64,000 nt of DNA from Chitinophagaceae bacterium (GCA_022841365.1 JALHRP010000007.1:49018-113017); one strand, 5' to 3'. Shown: positions 42,219-52,291, counted from the first letter of the stretch. Numbers and translations: made by a program. Notes: generated by a model not told the origin, from the letters alone.

Positions 42219-45200
42219 CTACTGCTTTATAAATCGCTTTCTCATTTCATCATAAAGAAGTAACAGGCTGTTTGATTGACCATCCTTATCAAAAAACTGC
42301 TCCCATGTACTCAACGGCTCCCAGATACAGGTGCCCTTCCCTTTTCCGTTTGGTAAACTGAATGCAATTTTATTCACTTCTTCTTTTAATGCCGAGTACT
42401 CCACCACAATCACATCTTTGTTATAACGGCGAACAAGATCGTTGAGATTATTTTCCAGATCAGCTAATGTGCCATGCCATTTAGGATAATACGATTGACC
42501 GATCACATCAAAGTGAACACCTCTTGCAATCATGTTATCAATAAAGAAAACGGATTCGTTGTTTTGCCCGCCGAGTGCTACATGCAGCATCATTTGTACC
42601 GTTGGATCAACAGCTTTTACTGCGGCTGTACCTGCACAAAGTAATTGGGCAAGCTGATCCATATTGCTCACATTACCATCTGGCCATACAATACCATGAT
42701 TGATCTCGTTGCCAACCTGCACCATATCAGGCAGTGTGCCTTGTGCTTTTAATTCTTCCATCACCATTTTTGTATAATCGTACAATGCTTTCTTCAACTC
42801 TTCAAACGAAAGATTTTTCCAAGCGGCTGGTTTGTACTGTTTACCCGGGTCGGCCCAGTAATCACTGTAATGAAAATCGAGCAACAGTTTTAAACCGGCT
42901 GCTTTTACACGCTTCGCCATTTGTTTGGTATAATCCAAATTGCAAAAACCTTTCTTTGGCGAATAGCCGCTGTCTTGTGCAGGATCATGAAAGATGCGCA
43001 GACGCACATAGTTGATGCCATGATCTTTGATGATCTCGATTGCATCTTTTGTTATGCTTTTATCCGAAAACTTTACACCTCTTGCTTCCAGCTCAGGCAA
43101 GAAAGAAATATCGGCACCCAACATTTGATCTACCACTCTTGGTTTTGCTGCTTCACCTTTCAGCTTGTATGTTTCATCAATTGTAAGTTTGTTTACATTC
43201 TCAGGGTCAACCATAATAACATCAGTTGATCCGCTCCACAAATTATTCGCACTGGCTTCTACTTTAAAAATACCGGCTTTTGTTCCCGATTGAATAATGA
43301 CCTGGCATTTACCATTGAACAAACTGCGTTGCCACATTCCATCTGCACATTTATCTGCTTCATGACTGCCGGGATCACCATTACCAACGCCGATAATTCG
43401 GGCATCACCTTCTACTTTAAAATAGATCATATTGTTAGCATCAGGCACTTCTCTCCCTTCACGATCAACAACAGTAACATTCATCACCGTTACATCTTTA
43501 CCATCTGCCAGCATCGTTGTTTTGTACGGCGTTAAGACTACTTCAACAGGAACGCCCGTTGTTTCAATTTTGCTGGTCAGTTTTTTCCCTTTTTTAAAAG
43601 CAACTGCTTCCAGTTTGCCCGGTTCAAATTCTACGTTCCATTGCAGATGTCCATTTCGGGGCATATCTTTCTTACCCAAACTTTTTCCATTGAGGAACAA
43701 CTCTACATTATCTGCATTGCTGTTCACCCACACATCAATTTGTTTTTTCGGTTGTCCCCACTCGTTACGATGATTCCAATGTGGTGAAATGTGCAACACA
43801 TCTTTATCCGTCCACCAGCTTTGATAGTAGTAGTAAATATTTTTTGGAAAGCCGCATACATCCATGATACCAAAATGTGAGTTGATGTTGGGCCATTTGT
43901 ACGGCGTCGGTTCGCCACGATAATCAAAACCCGTCCAGATAAAACCACCAAGCCAGTAATCATTTGTTGCAGCCAACTTCCACCATTCTTCTGCACGGCT
44001 CGCCCACCAAGGCGCAGTAATATCCTGATCAGGTAAATAACCACGAACAGAATCTTTTACCAATTCACCACGTGTAGTAACAGTGCTGCCCATTTCTGTT
44101 CCGATGATGGGTTGATTGGGATGCTCTTTATGATAATCTGCAACAGCAAATTGACGGTAGTTAAAACTGCGAACAGGAATTACTTCGTTTACACCTTTAT
44201 ATACATTTCCTAAATCAGCTGCGTAGGTAGAAGTTCGTGTTGGATCGAGTTGTTTTAATTTACTGATGAAAGTTTCTGCAATCCGTTTACCATGTGAAGT
44301 TGTTTGGATCCAGCCTTCTTCATTACCAATGCTCCACATAAAAACAGAAGTTCGGCTGCGGTCACGTTTTACCAAACGCTCAAACTGATTCATGTATTCT
44401 GCACCACTGTTGAGCAAGCGTTGCTCATTCATCACAAGCATACCCAAACTGTCGCATGCATCTAACAATTCAGGTGTAGGTGCATGGTGACTGGTACGAT
44501 ATGCATTGCTTCCAAACTGTTTCAATAAACCAATGCGGTAGTACTGCAGATAATCGGGCAACGCAGTTCCCACACATGCATGATCCTGGTGATTGTTGGT
44601 TCCTAAAATTTTGATTTTTTTTCCATTGAGGAAAAACCCATCAGGCTTTATTTCAATTGTGCGAAAACCGAAGCGGAGCTTTTTGCTATCTACTACTTTT
44701 CCATTTTGTTTTAATTCTACTACTACACGATAGAGATAAGGATTTTCCAACGACCATAAAGCTGGATTCGCCACATCAATGGTCTGCTTGATTGTCTTCC
44801 TTTCGTTTGTACTTAGTGCAATTGATGTTTCTTTTGCAGCACTGATCTTTACACCACTTCGATCAGTTAAATACGTATTGATGGAATAATTACCGGCAGC
44901 CGTATATTCATTGGCAACTGTTGTTTCAACTTGCAGCGTTGCCTTATTACCGTTGATATTTGCGTATGCAAACACGCCATCTGTTGCAATATGTGTATTG
45001 GGGTAACTATTGAGCCACACATGCCGATAGATTCCTGCACCTTCGTAAAACCAACCTTCATACTGTGTTGCATCTACCCGAACAGTAATGACATTGTTAC
45101 GATCATAATTGATAAAATCAGTTACATCATAGTTCACACCCACATAACCACTCTTGTTATTGCCGAGATAGAATCCGTTGATCCACACATTGGCATCACG

Positions 45201-45623
45201 AAAAATTCCATCAAACTGTAATTGAAAACGACGACCTGAATCGGCTTTTGCTACAGTAAAATGTTTTCGATACCAACCAATACTTGTTGCAGGGAACAAT
45301 CCTCCTACAGGTTTGTAACCATGACTCTCTACATCAAAATGATCTACATGAGCAAATGGTAATTCCACCGCCCAATCGTGTGGCAGGTTGAGTGTGCGCC
45401 AGCTGCTGTCGTTAAACCGTGCGTCAATTGCAGTGCCTGCTGCTCCGCCCGATTTTGAAAAAATTGTTTTGATGCTGTAGTTGAAGTCCTTTTCGGGATT
45501 GGCCGCATGTCCAAAAGCAAATTTCCAGTTTTGATCCATGTTGATTTGTGAACGCTGCGCAAGGACATTAAAAACAGGAATCAAACAAATAAATAGCAGC
45601 AGGAGTTTTCGAAAGATCATCAT
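42219..45623 (-). CDS. GH2-GH53 fusion: beta-galactosidase plus endo-beta-1,4-galactanase
   Basis: A 1134-residue exported protein (signal at 1-22, FNVLAQ). Residues 30-200 are the GH2 sugar-binding domain (NLPHDWAVELPF), 210-325 an Ig-like domain, and 330-620 the GH2 barrel with acid/base Glu in MWSIGNEEGW near 434 and nucleophile Glu in GTEMGST near 511. Residues 640-815 are C-terminal Ig-like and DUF4982-type domains. Residues 833-1130 form a GH53 galactanase: GADISFLPELEARG, acid/base Glu in VGNEINHG near 970 and nucleophile Glu in VVEYSA near 1074. The exo- and endo-acting galactan enzymes in one chain could process beta-1,4-galactan together. Both catalytic sites look complete. Confidence 0.85.
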   Translation of the reverse strand: MMIFRKLLLLFICLIPVFNVLAQRSQINMDQNWKFAFGHAANPEKDFNYSIKTIFSKSGGAAGTAIDARFNDSSWRTLNLPHDWAVELPFAHVDHFDVESHGYKPVGGLFPATSIGWYRKHFTVAKADSGRRFQLQFDGIFRDANVWINGFYLGNNKSGYVGVNYDVTDFINYDRNNVITVRVDATQYEGWFYEGAGIYRHVWLNSYPNTHIATDGVFAYANINGNKATLQVETTVANEYTAAGNYSINTYLTDRSGVKISAAKETSIALSTNERKTIKQTIDVANPALWSLENPYLYRVVVELKQNGKVVDSKKLRFGFRTIEIKPDGFFLNGKKIKILGTNNHQDHACVGTALPDYLQYYRIGLLKQFGSNAYRTSHHAPTPELLDACDSLGMLVMNEQRLLNSGAEYMNQFERLVKRDRSRTSVFMWSIGNEEGWIQTTSHGKRIAETFISKLKQLDPTRTSTYAADLGNVYKGVNEVIPVRSFNYRQFAVADYHKEHPNQPIIGTEMGSTVTTRGELVKDSVRGYLPDQDITAPWWASRAEEWWKLAATNDYWLGGFIWTGFDYRGEPTPYKWPNINSHFGIMDVCGFPKNIYYYYQSWWTDKDVLHISPHWNHRNEWGQPKKQIDVWVNSNADNVELFLNGKSLGKKDMPRNGHLQWNVEFEPGKLEAVAFKKGKKLTSKIETTGVPVEVVLTPYKTTMLADGKDVTVMNVTVVDREGREVPDANNMIYFKVEGDARIIGVGNGDPGSHEADKCADGMWQRSLFNGKCQVIIQSGTKAGIFKVEASANNLWSGSTDVIMVDPENVNKLTIDETYKLKGEAAKPRVVDQMLGADISFLPELEARGVKFSDKSITKDAIEIIKDHGINYVRLRIFHDPAQDSGYSPKKGFCNLDYTKQMAKRVKAAGLKLLLDFHYSDYWADPGKQYKPAAWKNLSFEELKKALYDYTKMVMEELKAQGTLPDMVQVGNEINHGIVWPDGNVSNMDQLAQLLCAGTAAVKAVDPTVQMMLHVALGGQNNESVFFIDNMIARGVHFDVIGQSYYPKWHGTLADLENNLNDLVRRYNKDVIVVEYSALKEEVNKIAFSLPNGKGKGTCIWEPLSTWEQFFDKDGQSNSLLLLYDEMRKRFIKQ

Positions 45624-45694
45624 ACATCAGTTTTATTGAAAGAGTAAAGCTATTGGAAAAACAAAAAGCGATGAATATAATAATAATAAAAAAA

Positions 45695-45713
45695 GGCAGC
45701 CTTAAAGACTGCC
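45695..45713 (-). terminator. Intrinsic terminator of ssrA
   Basis: The stem GGCAGTC/GGCTGCC (one G-T pair) is followed by TTTTTTT on the minus strand, just after the tmRNA 3' end. Confidence 0.85.
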
Positions 45714-45719
45714 TTCTGT

Positions 45720-46088
45720 GGAGCTGAGCGGATTCGAACCGCTGTCCAAACATATTCGCCAAAAGCTTTCTACATGCTTATTTCATGATTGATTGTCGGC
45801 ACTACACAGGACATGAACATACCAATGTAATACGTAGCTGAATAGTCTTTTGCAACAGTCACAGCCTTCTGTTACAGGAACCTGTTTTGTGTTTGAGTCG
45901 GCGGCGGAACCTGGTAACAGATCAACCTGTTCGGCGGCCCGAATGACTACCTAATCACTGATTAAGCGGCCATGGCATACTGTGTATTGCCATTTGAGTT
46001 TTTGAATATTCAGATTAAAGTGCTAATTATCCAACGCACTGCATGCTTACACCTTCAAAGATCTATGCTGTCAAAACCAGGCAGCCCC
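45720..46088 (-). ncRNA. ssrA: tmRNA (transfer-messenger RNA)
   Basis: The 5' end reads GGGGCTGCCTGGTTTTGACA and the 3' end GGTTCGAATCCGCTCAGCTC, pairing as the tRNA-like acceptor and T arm of one-piece tmRNA. The resume frame encodes the tag GNTQYAMAA followed by TAA, close to other Bacteroidota tags such as GENNYALAA. The CCA end is not encoded. Length is about 369 bases. It rescues stalled ribosomes. The upstream region carries AGTACAAAGT repeats and the T-rich minus-strand motif ATACTTTG, possibly part of its promoter. Confidence 0.95.
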
Positions 46089-46094
46089 AATTGC

Positions 46095-46131
46095 AAGTAC
46101 GAAGTACAAAGTGAAAAGTACAAAGTATATG
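46095..46131. repeat. Short tandem-like repeat upstream of ssrA
   Basis: The unit AAGTACAAAGT occurs in three imperfect copies (46095-46131). It overlaps the likely ssrA promoter region. Confidence 0.5.
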
Positions 46132-46207
46132 CGGACAGCAAAAATACATTTATTTCTGTTGATGAAATGCAAAAGAAAACAAATCTATTCTTTCATAGTT
46201 TTACAGC

Positions 46208-48010
46208 ATGGCAGAAACCATTAAACCGAAATCAATATACAAACAGCGGATCAACGATCTAAACATCAAACTCAATCATTTGCTGAAACGCAAACAGCTT
46301 CTAGGCTTCACGAGATTTGGCATTTTAGCTTTTACTGCTTTGCTCATCTGGCTGTTATCTTCTTCTGGCATTTTAATATCAGCAGTTATTTTCTTTATTG
46401 GGCTGGCGATCTTTTTACTTGCTGTGCGAAAAGATCTTGCAAACAAAGATGCCATCAGTCACCATGAACGTTTGATTGGTATTAACGAACAGGAAATCCT
46501 TTACCTGCAACATAAATACACACATCAAAAAGATGGCAGTGAATTTTATAAAGATGAACATTCCTATACAGGTGATCTTGATATTTTCGGCCGGGCTTCG
46601 CTTTATCAATATATTAATCGGACACATTCGCAACAAGGCAATCAACTGCTTGCTGATTGGTTGCTTGCTCCCGCAACTCCTGAAGTAATACAGGCACGAC
46701 AAACAGCTGCACAGGAATTAATGCAACAAACCAACTGGCGACAGGAATTGCAGGCACATGGATCTTCCTCTACCATCACCATTGCTACAGAACAGAAAAT
46801 GGAAGAATGGTTGAAAGAAGGCAATCAGTTCATCAATAAAAAAATATGGCATCTGATCCGTTTTATACTTCCTGTTATAGCAACCGGAACACTCATCGGT
46901 TTTTTGTTGGATGTAATTACATACCAGCGTTTTCTTCAATCGCTGCTTGTATTTACATTGATTGCTTTTGCCATTACACGTTTGATTGTTCCGGTTTATC
47001 GCAAGTTGAATAAAATCACCGGGCAAATGGAAGTTCTTTCAAACAGCATTGCCTGTATTGAGCAGGCAGAATTTAAAGACCCATTACTTGTTGAACTGAA
47101 ACATGAATTTCATTCAGGGTCAAACAAAGCATCACAACAGATTCGGCAACTGAAGAATATTTTCAACCGGTTCGATTACCGTTTAAATCCGGTTGTATTT
47201 GTGCCGTTGAATATTTTTCTGCTATGGGATTTGCAGCAAGTGCTTCAACTGGAGAAATGGAAACAAAAAAACAACCAACAGATCAATCATTGGTTTCATG
47301 CATTGGCTCAACTGGAAGCGCTGAACAGTATTGCAACACTTGCATTCAATCATCCAAACTGGACTTTCCCGCAATTAAAAACAAATGAACCAACTTTTGT
47401 TGCAGAGCAATTAGGTCATCCATTAATTGATGAACAAAAGAATGTGTTGAATGATTTTTCTACTATCGGCAAAGAACAGATCAATCTTATCACCGGCTCC
47501 AATATGGCGGGCAAAAGCACCTTTCTGCGAAGTGTGGGTGTAAATATGGTATTGGCGGGAATGGGGGCGCCTGTTTGTGCAAAGCAGTTAACGGTTACAC
47601 CATTGAAAGTAATGAGCAGCATGCGTATTAAAGATAATCTGGAAGAAAGCACGTCCACTTTTTATGCAGAGTTGAAAAAATTAAAACAGATCATTGATGC
47701 TGTGAACAACAACGAGGCTGTATTTATTTTGCTCGATGAAATTTTGCGTGGTACCAATAGTAACGACCGGCATACAGGATCAAAAGCACTGATCAAGCAA
47801 TTACTGCACCATAAAGCAACAGGTATCTTAGCAACACATGATCTGGAACTGGCAAATCTTACCAACGAATTTCCTGCAGGTATTCATAATTATCATTTTG
47901 ATGTGCAGGTAAATGCTGATGAATTATACTTCGACTACAAACTAAAAAGAGGCATCTGCCAAAGTATGAATGCCTCTATCTTAATGAAGAAAATTGGTAT
48001 AGAACTTTAA
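46208..48010 (+). CDS. Membrane-anchored MutS-like ATPase
   Basis: A 600-residue protein. The C-terminal third is a MutS-family ATPase with Walker A NLITGSNMAGKSTFLRSVG, ILLDEILRGTNSNDRH (Walker B and signature) and GILATHDLELA. The N-terminal mismatch-recognition and connector domains of MutS are absent. Instead there are two pairs of predicted membrane helices at 36-70 and 218-262. A helical core links them. It is therefore unlikely to do classical mismatch repair. The function is unknown; similar MutS-related membrane proteins occur across Bacteroidota. It is a single gene with a terminator after it. Confidence 0.8.
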   Translation: MAETIKPKSIYKQRINDLNIKLNHLLKRKQLLGFTRFGILAFTALLIWLLSSSGILISAVIFFIGLAIFLLAVRKDLANKDAISHHERLIGINEQEILYLQHKYTHQKDGSEFYKDEHSYTGDLDIFGRASLYQYINRTHSQQGNQLLADWLLAPATPEVIQARQTAAQELMQQTNWRQELQAHGSSSTITIATEQKMEEWLKEGNQFINKKIWHLIRFILPVIATGTLIGFLLDVITYQRFLQSLLVFTLIAFAITRLIVPVYRKLNKITGQMEVLSNSIACIEQAEFKDPLLVELKHEFHSGSNKASQQIRQLKNIFNRFDYRLNPVVFVPLNIFLLWDLQQVLQLEKWKQKNNQQINHWFHALAQLEALNSIATLAFNHPNWTFPQLKTNEPTFVAEQLGHPLIDEQKNVLNDFSTIGKEQINLITGSNMAGKSTFLRSVGVNMVLAGMGAPVCAKQLTVTPLKVMSSMRIKDNLEESTSTFYAELKKLKQIIDAVNNNEAVFILLDEILRGTNSNDRHTGSKALIKQLLHHKATGILATHDLELANLTNEFPAGIHNYHFDVQVNADELYFDYKLKRGICQSMNASILMKKIGIEL

Positions 48011-48026
48011 ATAACATCAAAAAAAA

Positions 48027-48050
48027 TGAGAAAGCAGGGTTGCTTTCTCA
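48027..48050. terminator. Bidirectional terminator
   Basis: A ten-base stem TGAGAAAGCA/TGCTTTCTCA with loop GGGT lies between two genes that converge here, the MutS-like ATPase and rseP. A-rich and T-rich runs on both sides suit both strands. Confidence 0.8.
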
Positions 48051-48086
48051 TTTTCAATTATCAATTAAATAATGATCAATTCAAGA

Positions 48087-49457
48087 TCACCTGTTCCATC
48101 CAAACAAATCATTACCGTTTGCATAGATGAGTAATCCAAACAAAATTACCATACCCACAATTTGTGCATACTCTAAAAACTTCTCGTTTGGTTTACGTCC
48201 GGTAATCATTTCAATCAATGTAAACAACACATGTCCGCCATCCAATGCAGGAATTGGAAGCAGATTCATAAATGCAAGTATGATGCTGAACAATGCTGTG
48301 ATGTTCCAGAAACTTTGCCAATCCCAGATTGGTGAGAATATAGAACCCATTGAAGCAAACCCACCAATGCCTTTAGCAGCTCCGGTGTCTGGATTAAGAA
48401 TCAATTTAAATTGATCAATATACTCGCCCAGCTTACGGAAAGTTTTACTTACCCCTGCAGGAAACGATTCAAAAAAACCAAAGCTTTGATGATTGATCTT
48501 GATAATACCCATTGCTGCATATTGCTCATGATTAAGATAAGGGATACCCGCCCTTCCATCTTTATCTAATTTTGTAGTAAGCTGCAATGTGTCATTCTTA
48601 CGCACAACAGTCATTATTGCTGTTCCATTTTTCTTTTCCTGGAAGAGTAATGGCATTTCATCATAAAAAGAAACGGGTTTTCCATCTACTGCAATGATTT
48701 TATCATATTCCTGTAATCCTGCCTGTTTACCAAACGCAGTATCTTTGGGATCGTATGCACCAACAATTGTTGGAATACGATAAGCAAGCAACCCCCTTTT
48801 ACGCCTGCTTTCAACTAACTTTCCAACTAGGCTTACGGGTATATTAATTAACTGCTCTTTCCCATTTCGCTCCACGAGTATTTGCCCGCCAGAACCTGTA
48901 AGAACTTTTAGATTTAAATCTTCAAGATATTCAATTGACTTTCCGTTTACCTTTAAAATTTTATCGCCATTTCGCAAGCCAATTTCATTCATCAATGAGT
49001 GCTGTGTCCAAATACCATCCTTCAAACTGTTCATTGGTGTTCTGTCTTCACCCCAAACAAAAAGGATCATGGCATAAATAATAAAGGCAAGTATTATATT
49101 CACTGTAACACCCCCAATCATGATGATTAAACGTTGCCAGGCCGGTTTACTCCGAAACTCCCAATCCTGTGCAGGAAGCTTCATAGCTTCTTTATCCATG
49201 CTCTCATCAATCATTCCTGAAATTTTTACATAACCGCCTAAGGGCAGCCAGCCGATACCATATTCTGTTTCGCCAATTTTCTTTTTAAATAAAGAAAACC
49301 ATGGGTCGAAGAAGAGATAGAATTTTTCTACACGGCACTTGAACCAACGGGCAGTAATGTAGTGCCCGAATTCATGAAACACAATAAGGATAGAAAGTGA
49401 CAGTAGTAATTGTGCTGCTTTGATCCCGAATTCGGCCCAGTTAATTGCTAATAACAT
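48087..49457 (-). CDS. rseP: RseP site-2 zinc metalloprotease
   Basis: A 456-residue inner-membrane protease. The zinc site HEFGH lies in helix 1 near residues 28-32, two PDZ domains (KVNGKSIEYL and KIIAVDGKPVSFYDE) follow, and the second metal motif MNLLPIPALDGGHVLF is near the C-terminus. It cleaves anti-sigma factors within the membrane; FecR proteins such as the one above could be its substrates, though this is not shown. It lies 92 bases downstream of dxr, a widespread gene order. Confidence 0.93.
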   Translation of the reverse strand: MLLAINWAEFGIKAAQLLLSLSILIVFHEFGHYITARWFKCRVEKFYLFFDPWFSLFKKKIGETEYGIGWLPLGGYVKISGMIDESMDKEAMKLPAQDWEFRSKPAWQRLIIMIGGVTVNIILAFIIYAMILFVWGEDRTPMNSLKDGIWTQHSLMNEIGLRNGDKILKVNGKSIEYLEDLNLKVLTGSGGQILVERNGKEQLINIPVSLVGKLVESRRKRGLLAYRIPTIVGAYDPKDTAFGKQAGLQEYDKIIAVDGKPVSFYDEMPLLFQEKKNGTAIMTVVRKNDTLQLTTKLDKDGRAGIPYLNHEQYAAMGIIKINHQSFGFFESFPAGVSKTFRKLGEYIDQFKLILNPDTGAAKGIGGFASMGSIFSPIWDWQSFWNITALFSIILAFMNLLPIPALDGGHVLFTLIEMITGRKPNEKFLEYAQIVGMVILFGLLIYANGNDLFGWNR

Positions 49458-49549
49458 AGATGAAGAATTAATCGTTGTTTTTCATTTTTGATATGGAAGC
49501 TGCAAATATCGCTGAAAAAAAGCAGCTGCTTGCCAAATTTTTATGAAAG

Positions 49550-50713
49550 TTACAGTTGGATAAGGGATGCGGTATAGTTCCTTGCTTCAGCGTCACTTTC
49601 AAAATACTCATCAAGTGTAGGTGTTTCAATGAACGGCACATGGTTCATTGTTTTTTCAATGATGTCGGTCATATCTAAAAACCCTACTCTGTTTTTCAAA
49701 AAGGCCCATACTGCAATTTCATTGGCGGCATTCATAATGCAGGGCAGGTTTCCGCCTTTCTTCAAAGCATCTATTGACAAGGCAAGGTTTCGAAATGTTT
49801 TAAGATCGGGTTCTTCAAAATTGAGCGTACTTATTTTTTTAAAATCACATCGTGGAAACTGATTTGGAATGCGTTGCGGAAAAGCCATTGCATATTGAAT
49901 GGGCAATTTCATATCGGGCAAACCCATTTGTGCTTTTATGCTTCCATCTTCAAACTGCACCATACTGTGAATAATACTTTGCGGATGTATTACCACCTGC
50001 ACCTGATCAGGAGCAAGATTAAACAGCCATTTGGCTTCAATCATTTCCAAACCTTTGTTCATGAGTGTTGCAGAATCAATGGTGATTTTTGCACCCATGC
50101 TCCAGTTGGGATGCTGGAGTGCATGGTCTCTTTTTACATTCACCAGGAAGTTTGGTTTTTTTCCACGAAACGGTCCACCACTGGCTGTAAGAATTACTTT
50201 CTCAATTTTATTACGGGATTCGCCAACCAGACATTGAAAAATGGCGGAGTGCTCACTGTCAACAGGAATAATGGGCACACGGTTTTCAACCGCTTTCTGC
50301 ATTACAATGTCCCCGGCAACCACCAGCGTTTCTTTATTGGCGAGGGCAATTGCTTTTTTATGTTCAATTGCTTTGAGTGTAGGCTTTAAACCGGCAAAAC
50401 CAACAATAGCAGCCAGCATCATATCATACGTATCAAAAGCAGCTACTTCTTCTAACGACTGCTCCCCTGTAAATACTTTTACATCGGTTGATGATAAAGC
50501 CTGTTTTACTTTTTCATACTTCTTCTCATCAACAATCACTACTGCATTTGGCTTAAACTGCATGGCCTGTCGAATGAGCAGTTCATGATTGGTATGAGCA
50601 GTTAAAATTTCTACTTCAAATAATTCCGGATTGGCTTCAATTACTTCCAATGCCTGTGTACCGATAGAACCGGTAGATCCGAATATGGCAATACGTTTTA
50701 TCTGTTGTTGCAT
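49550..50713 (-). CDS. dxr: 1-deoxy-D-xylulose-5-phosphate reductoisomerase
   Basis: A 387-residue enzyme of the MEP isoprenoid pathway. It converts DXP to MEP with NADPH in the cytoplasm. The NADPH motif is FGSTGSIGTQALEVI. Substrate and metal residues lie in PVDSEHSAIFQCL, LTASGGPFRG and SATLMNKGLEMIEA, and the final AANEIAVWAFL helix is typical. Full length for the family. It is upstream of rseP. Confidence 0.95.
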   Translation of the reverse strand: MQQQIKRIAIFGSTGSIGTQALEVIEANPELFEVEILTAHTNHELLIRQAMQFKPNAVVIVDEKKYEKVKQALSSTDVKVFTGEQSLEEVAAFDTYDMMLAAIVGFAGLKPTLKAIEHKKAIALANKETLVVAGDIVMQKAVENRVPIIPVDSEHSAIFQCLVGESRNKIEKVILTASGGPFRGKKPNFLVNVKRDHALQHPNWSMGAKITIDSATLMNKGLEMIEAKWLFNLAPDQVQVVIHPQSIIHSMVQFEDGSIKAQMGLPDMKLPIQYAMAFPQRIPNQFPRCDFKKISTLNFEEPDLKTFRNLALSIDALKKGGNLPCIMNAANEIAVWAFLKNRVGFLDMTDIIEKTMNHVPFIETPTLDEYFESDAEARNYTASLIQL

Positions 50714-50763
50714 TTTATTTTATACTAGCTGATGGATGGTTTTACATTATACGGATGTCTGAT

Positions 50764-52260
50764 TTAATTCTCGGCCCACTTCGTTAAGTCATCGGCAATT
50801 TTACGGTCATTGCTGAGGCGGGGAACCTTATTTTGTCCGCCCAATTTACCAATACTTTTCATGTAATCTATAAACCCGTTCTTTTTAACCGCTGTAATTT
50901 TTAATGGGGTTAAAATATTTCCTGTAATCAAATCATCATAATAAATATTACGGCTGCGTAATTGATTGTTTATTTTTTCTGCAAAGCCATATATGTCCTG
51001 TGGTTTATTTTCGAATTCAATAAACCATTCATGATAACTTTTTCCATTCCCCTGCTGAATCATAGGAGCCACCGTAAATTCGGTAATTTGAATTCCATCT
51101 TCTTCAGCAGCTTTTAATAAGCTGTGTTCAACCTCCTCTCCAATTACATGTTCGCCAAAAGCAGAAATAAAATGTTTTGTTCTGCCTGTTACAACCAAAC
51201 GGTAAGGATTGGTTGATACAAATTTCACCGTATCGCCCAGATTGTATCCCCAAAGTCCGGCATTGCTGTTAATGATCATGGCATAGTTCTCTCCCACTTT
51301 TACATCAGCAAGAGTGAGTCTTGTGGGATGCTCGTTAAAAATTTCGCCTGCAGGAACAAATTCAAAAAAGATTCCATCATTGGTATTCAGCAGTAACCCT
51401 TCTTCTTTCTGCGAATCCTGAAAAGCAAAAAAACCTTCACTGGCGGGGAACAGTTCAATACAATCAATAGGCCTGCCGATGCTTTCGAACAACTTTGCTT
51501 TATATGGTTCAAAGTTTACTCCGCCCTGAATCATTACACTGAAGTTGGGGAAGATTTCCCCTACTTTTTTACCTGTGCGGTTCATCAATTCATCAAAATA
51601 CATCTGCATCCATGGCGGAATACCGCTGATGAGGGTCATATTCTGATGAAGCGTTTCATCCACAATTTTCTGCAGCTTGGTTTCCCAGTCTTCAATACAA
51701 TTGGTTTCATAAGAAGGCAGTTGATTGGTTCGGAGATATTTTGGAATCAGATGATTTGATATACCACTTAAACGGCCGGTTGGAATATTACCCACCCGTT
51801 CCAGTTCCGGTGAACCCGACAGAAAGATCAGTTTTCCATCAAAAAAACGGGTATTGCCCGTTTCTGCAGCATAACAAAGTGCTGCATTTCTGGCTGTACC
51901 AAAATGGTTGCTTACCGATTCTTTGGTGATGGGGATGTATTTAGCGCCACTTGTTGTGCCCGATGTTTTTGCAAAATACAGGGGCTGCCCTTTCCATAGA
52001 ACATTGTGTTTGCCTTCAATAATTTTATCAATCCAGGGCCGCATCTGTTCATAATCCCTCACCGGAACGGCCTGCTTGTACTCCCCGTAGGAGTTAACAT
52101 CTTTTAGTGCCAGTTGTTTCCCATAATCTGTGCTGCGCCCCACCTTAATGAGTTGTTTCATGATCTGCTCCTGATCAGAAACAGCGGTTAATTTATTCTT
52201 CTGGATAGTTTTATAGATATACCCTGCAAATGGTTTTGCCAGGATCGACTTAATTTTCAT
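50764..52260 (-). CDS. GH3-type (auxin-responsive promoter) acyl-adenylating protein
   Basis: A 498-residue protein from the ATG at 52260 (a TTG two codons upstream, at 52266, is an alternative). It belongs to the GH3 auxin-responsive family of the ANL superfamily: FAKTSGTTSGAKYIPIT is the ATP/AMP-binding loop, then IQGGVNFEPY and ASEGFFAFQDS, and VVTGRTKHFISAFGEHV in the C-terminal lid. Plant GH3 enzymes join acids to amino acids. Bacterial members have no settled substrate. It is transcribed away from rplU, with which it shares a promoter gap. Confidence 0.8.
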   Translation of the reverse strand: MKIKSILAKPFAGYIYKTIQKNKLTAVSDQEQIMKQLIKVGRSTDYGKQLALKDVNSYGEYKQAVPVRDYEQMRPWIDKIIEGKHNVLWKGQPLYFAKTSGTTSGAKYIPITKESVSNHFGTARNAALCYAAETGNTRFFDGKLIFLSGSPELERVGNIPTGRLSGISNHLIPKYLRTNQLPSYETNCIEDWETKLQKIVDETLHQNMTLISGIPPWMQMYFDELMNRTGKKVGEIFPNFSVMIQGGVNFEPYKAKLFESIGRPIDCIELFPASEGFFAFQDSQKEEGLLLNTNDGIFFEFVPAGEIFNEHPTRLTLADVKVGENYAMIINSNAGLWGYNLGDTVKFVSTNPYRLVVTGRTKHFISAFGEHVIGEEVEHSLLKAAEEDGIQITEFTVAPMIQQGNGKSYHEWFIEFENKPQDIYGFAEKINNQLRSRNIYYDDLITGNILTPLKITAVKKNGFIDYMKSIGKLGGQNKVPRLSNDRKIADDLTKWAEN

Positions 52261-52283
52261 GCCCAAGCCCCCGTTTTAAGCCA

Positions 52284-52291
52284 CAAATGTA
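52284..52291 (-). promoter_or_regulatory. Bacteroidota -7 element for the GH3-type gene
   Basis: TACATTTG on the minus strand fits TAnnTTTG and lies about 24 bases before the start codon. A clear -33 TTTG at the right distance is missing, so the assignment is tentative. Confidence 0.35.

Noticed and set aside
45719..45760. GGATTCGAACCGC looked like the T arm of a separate tRNA
   Set aside because: It pairs with GGGGCTGC at 46088 and is the tRNA-like end of tmRNA; no separate cloverleaf forms.
45972..46262. 96-codon plus-strand ORF beginning MAYCVLPFEF
   Set aside because: It lies across the tmRNA on the opposite strand and the start of the MutS-like gene, with no family resemblance.
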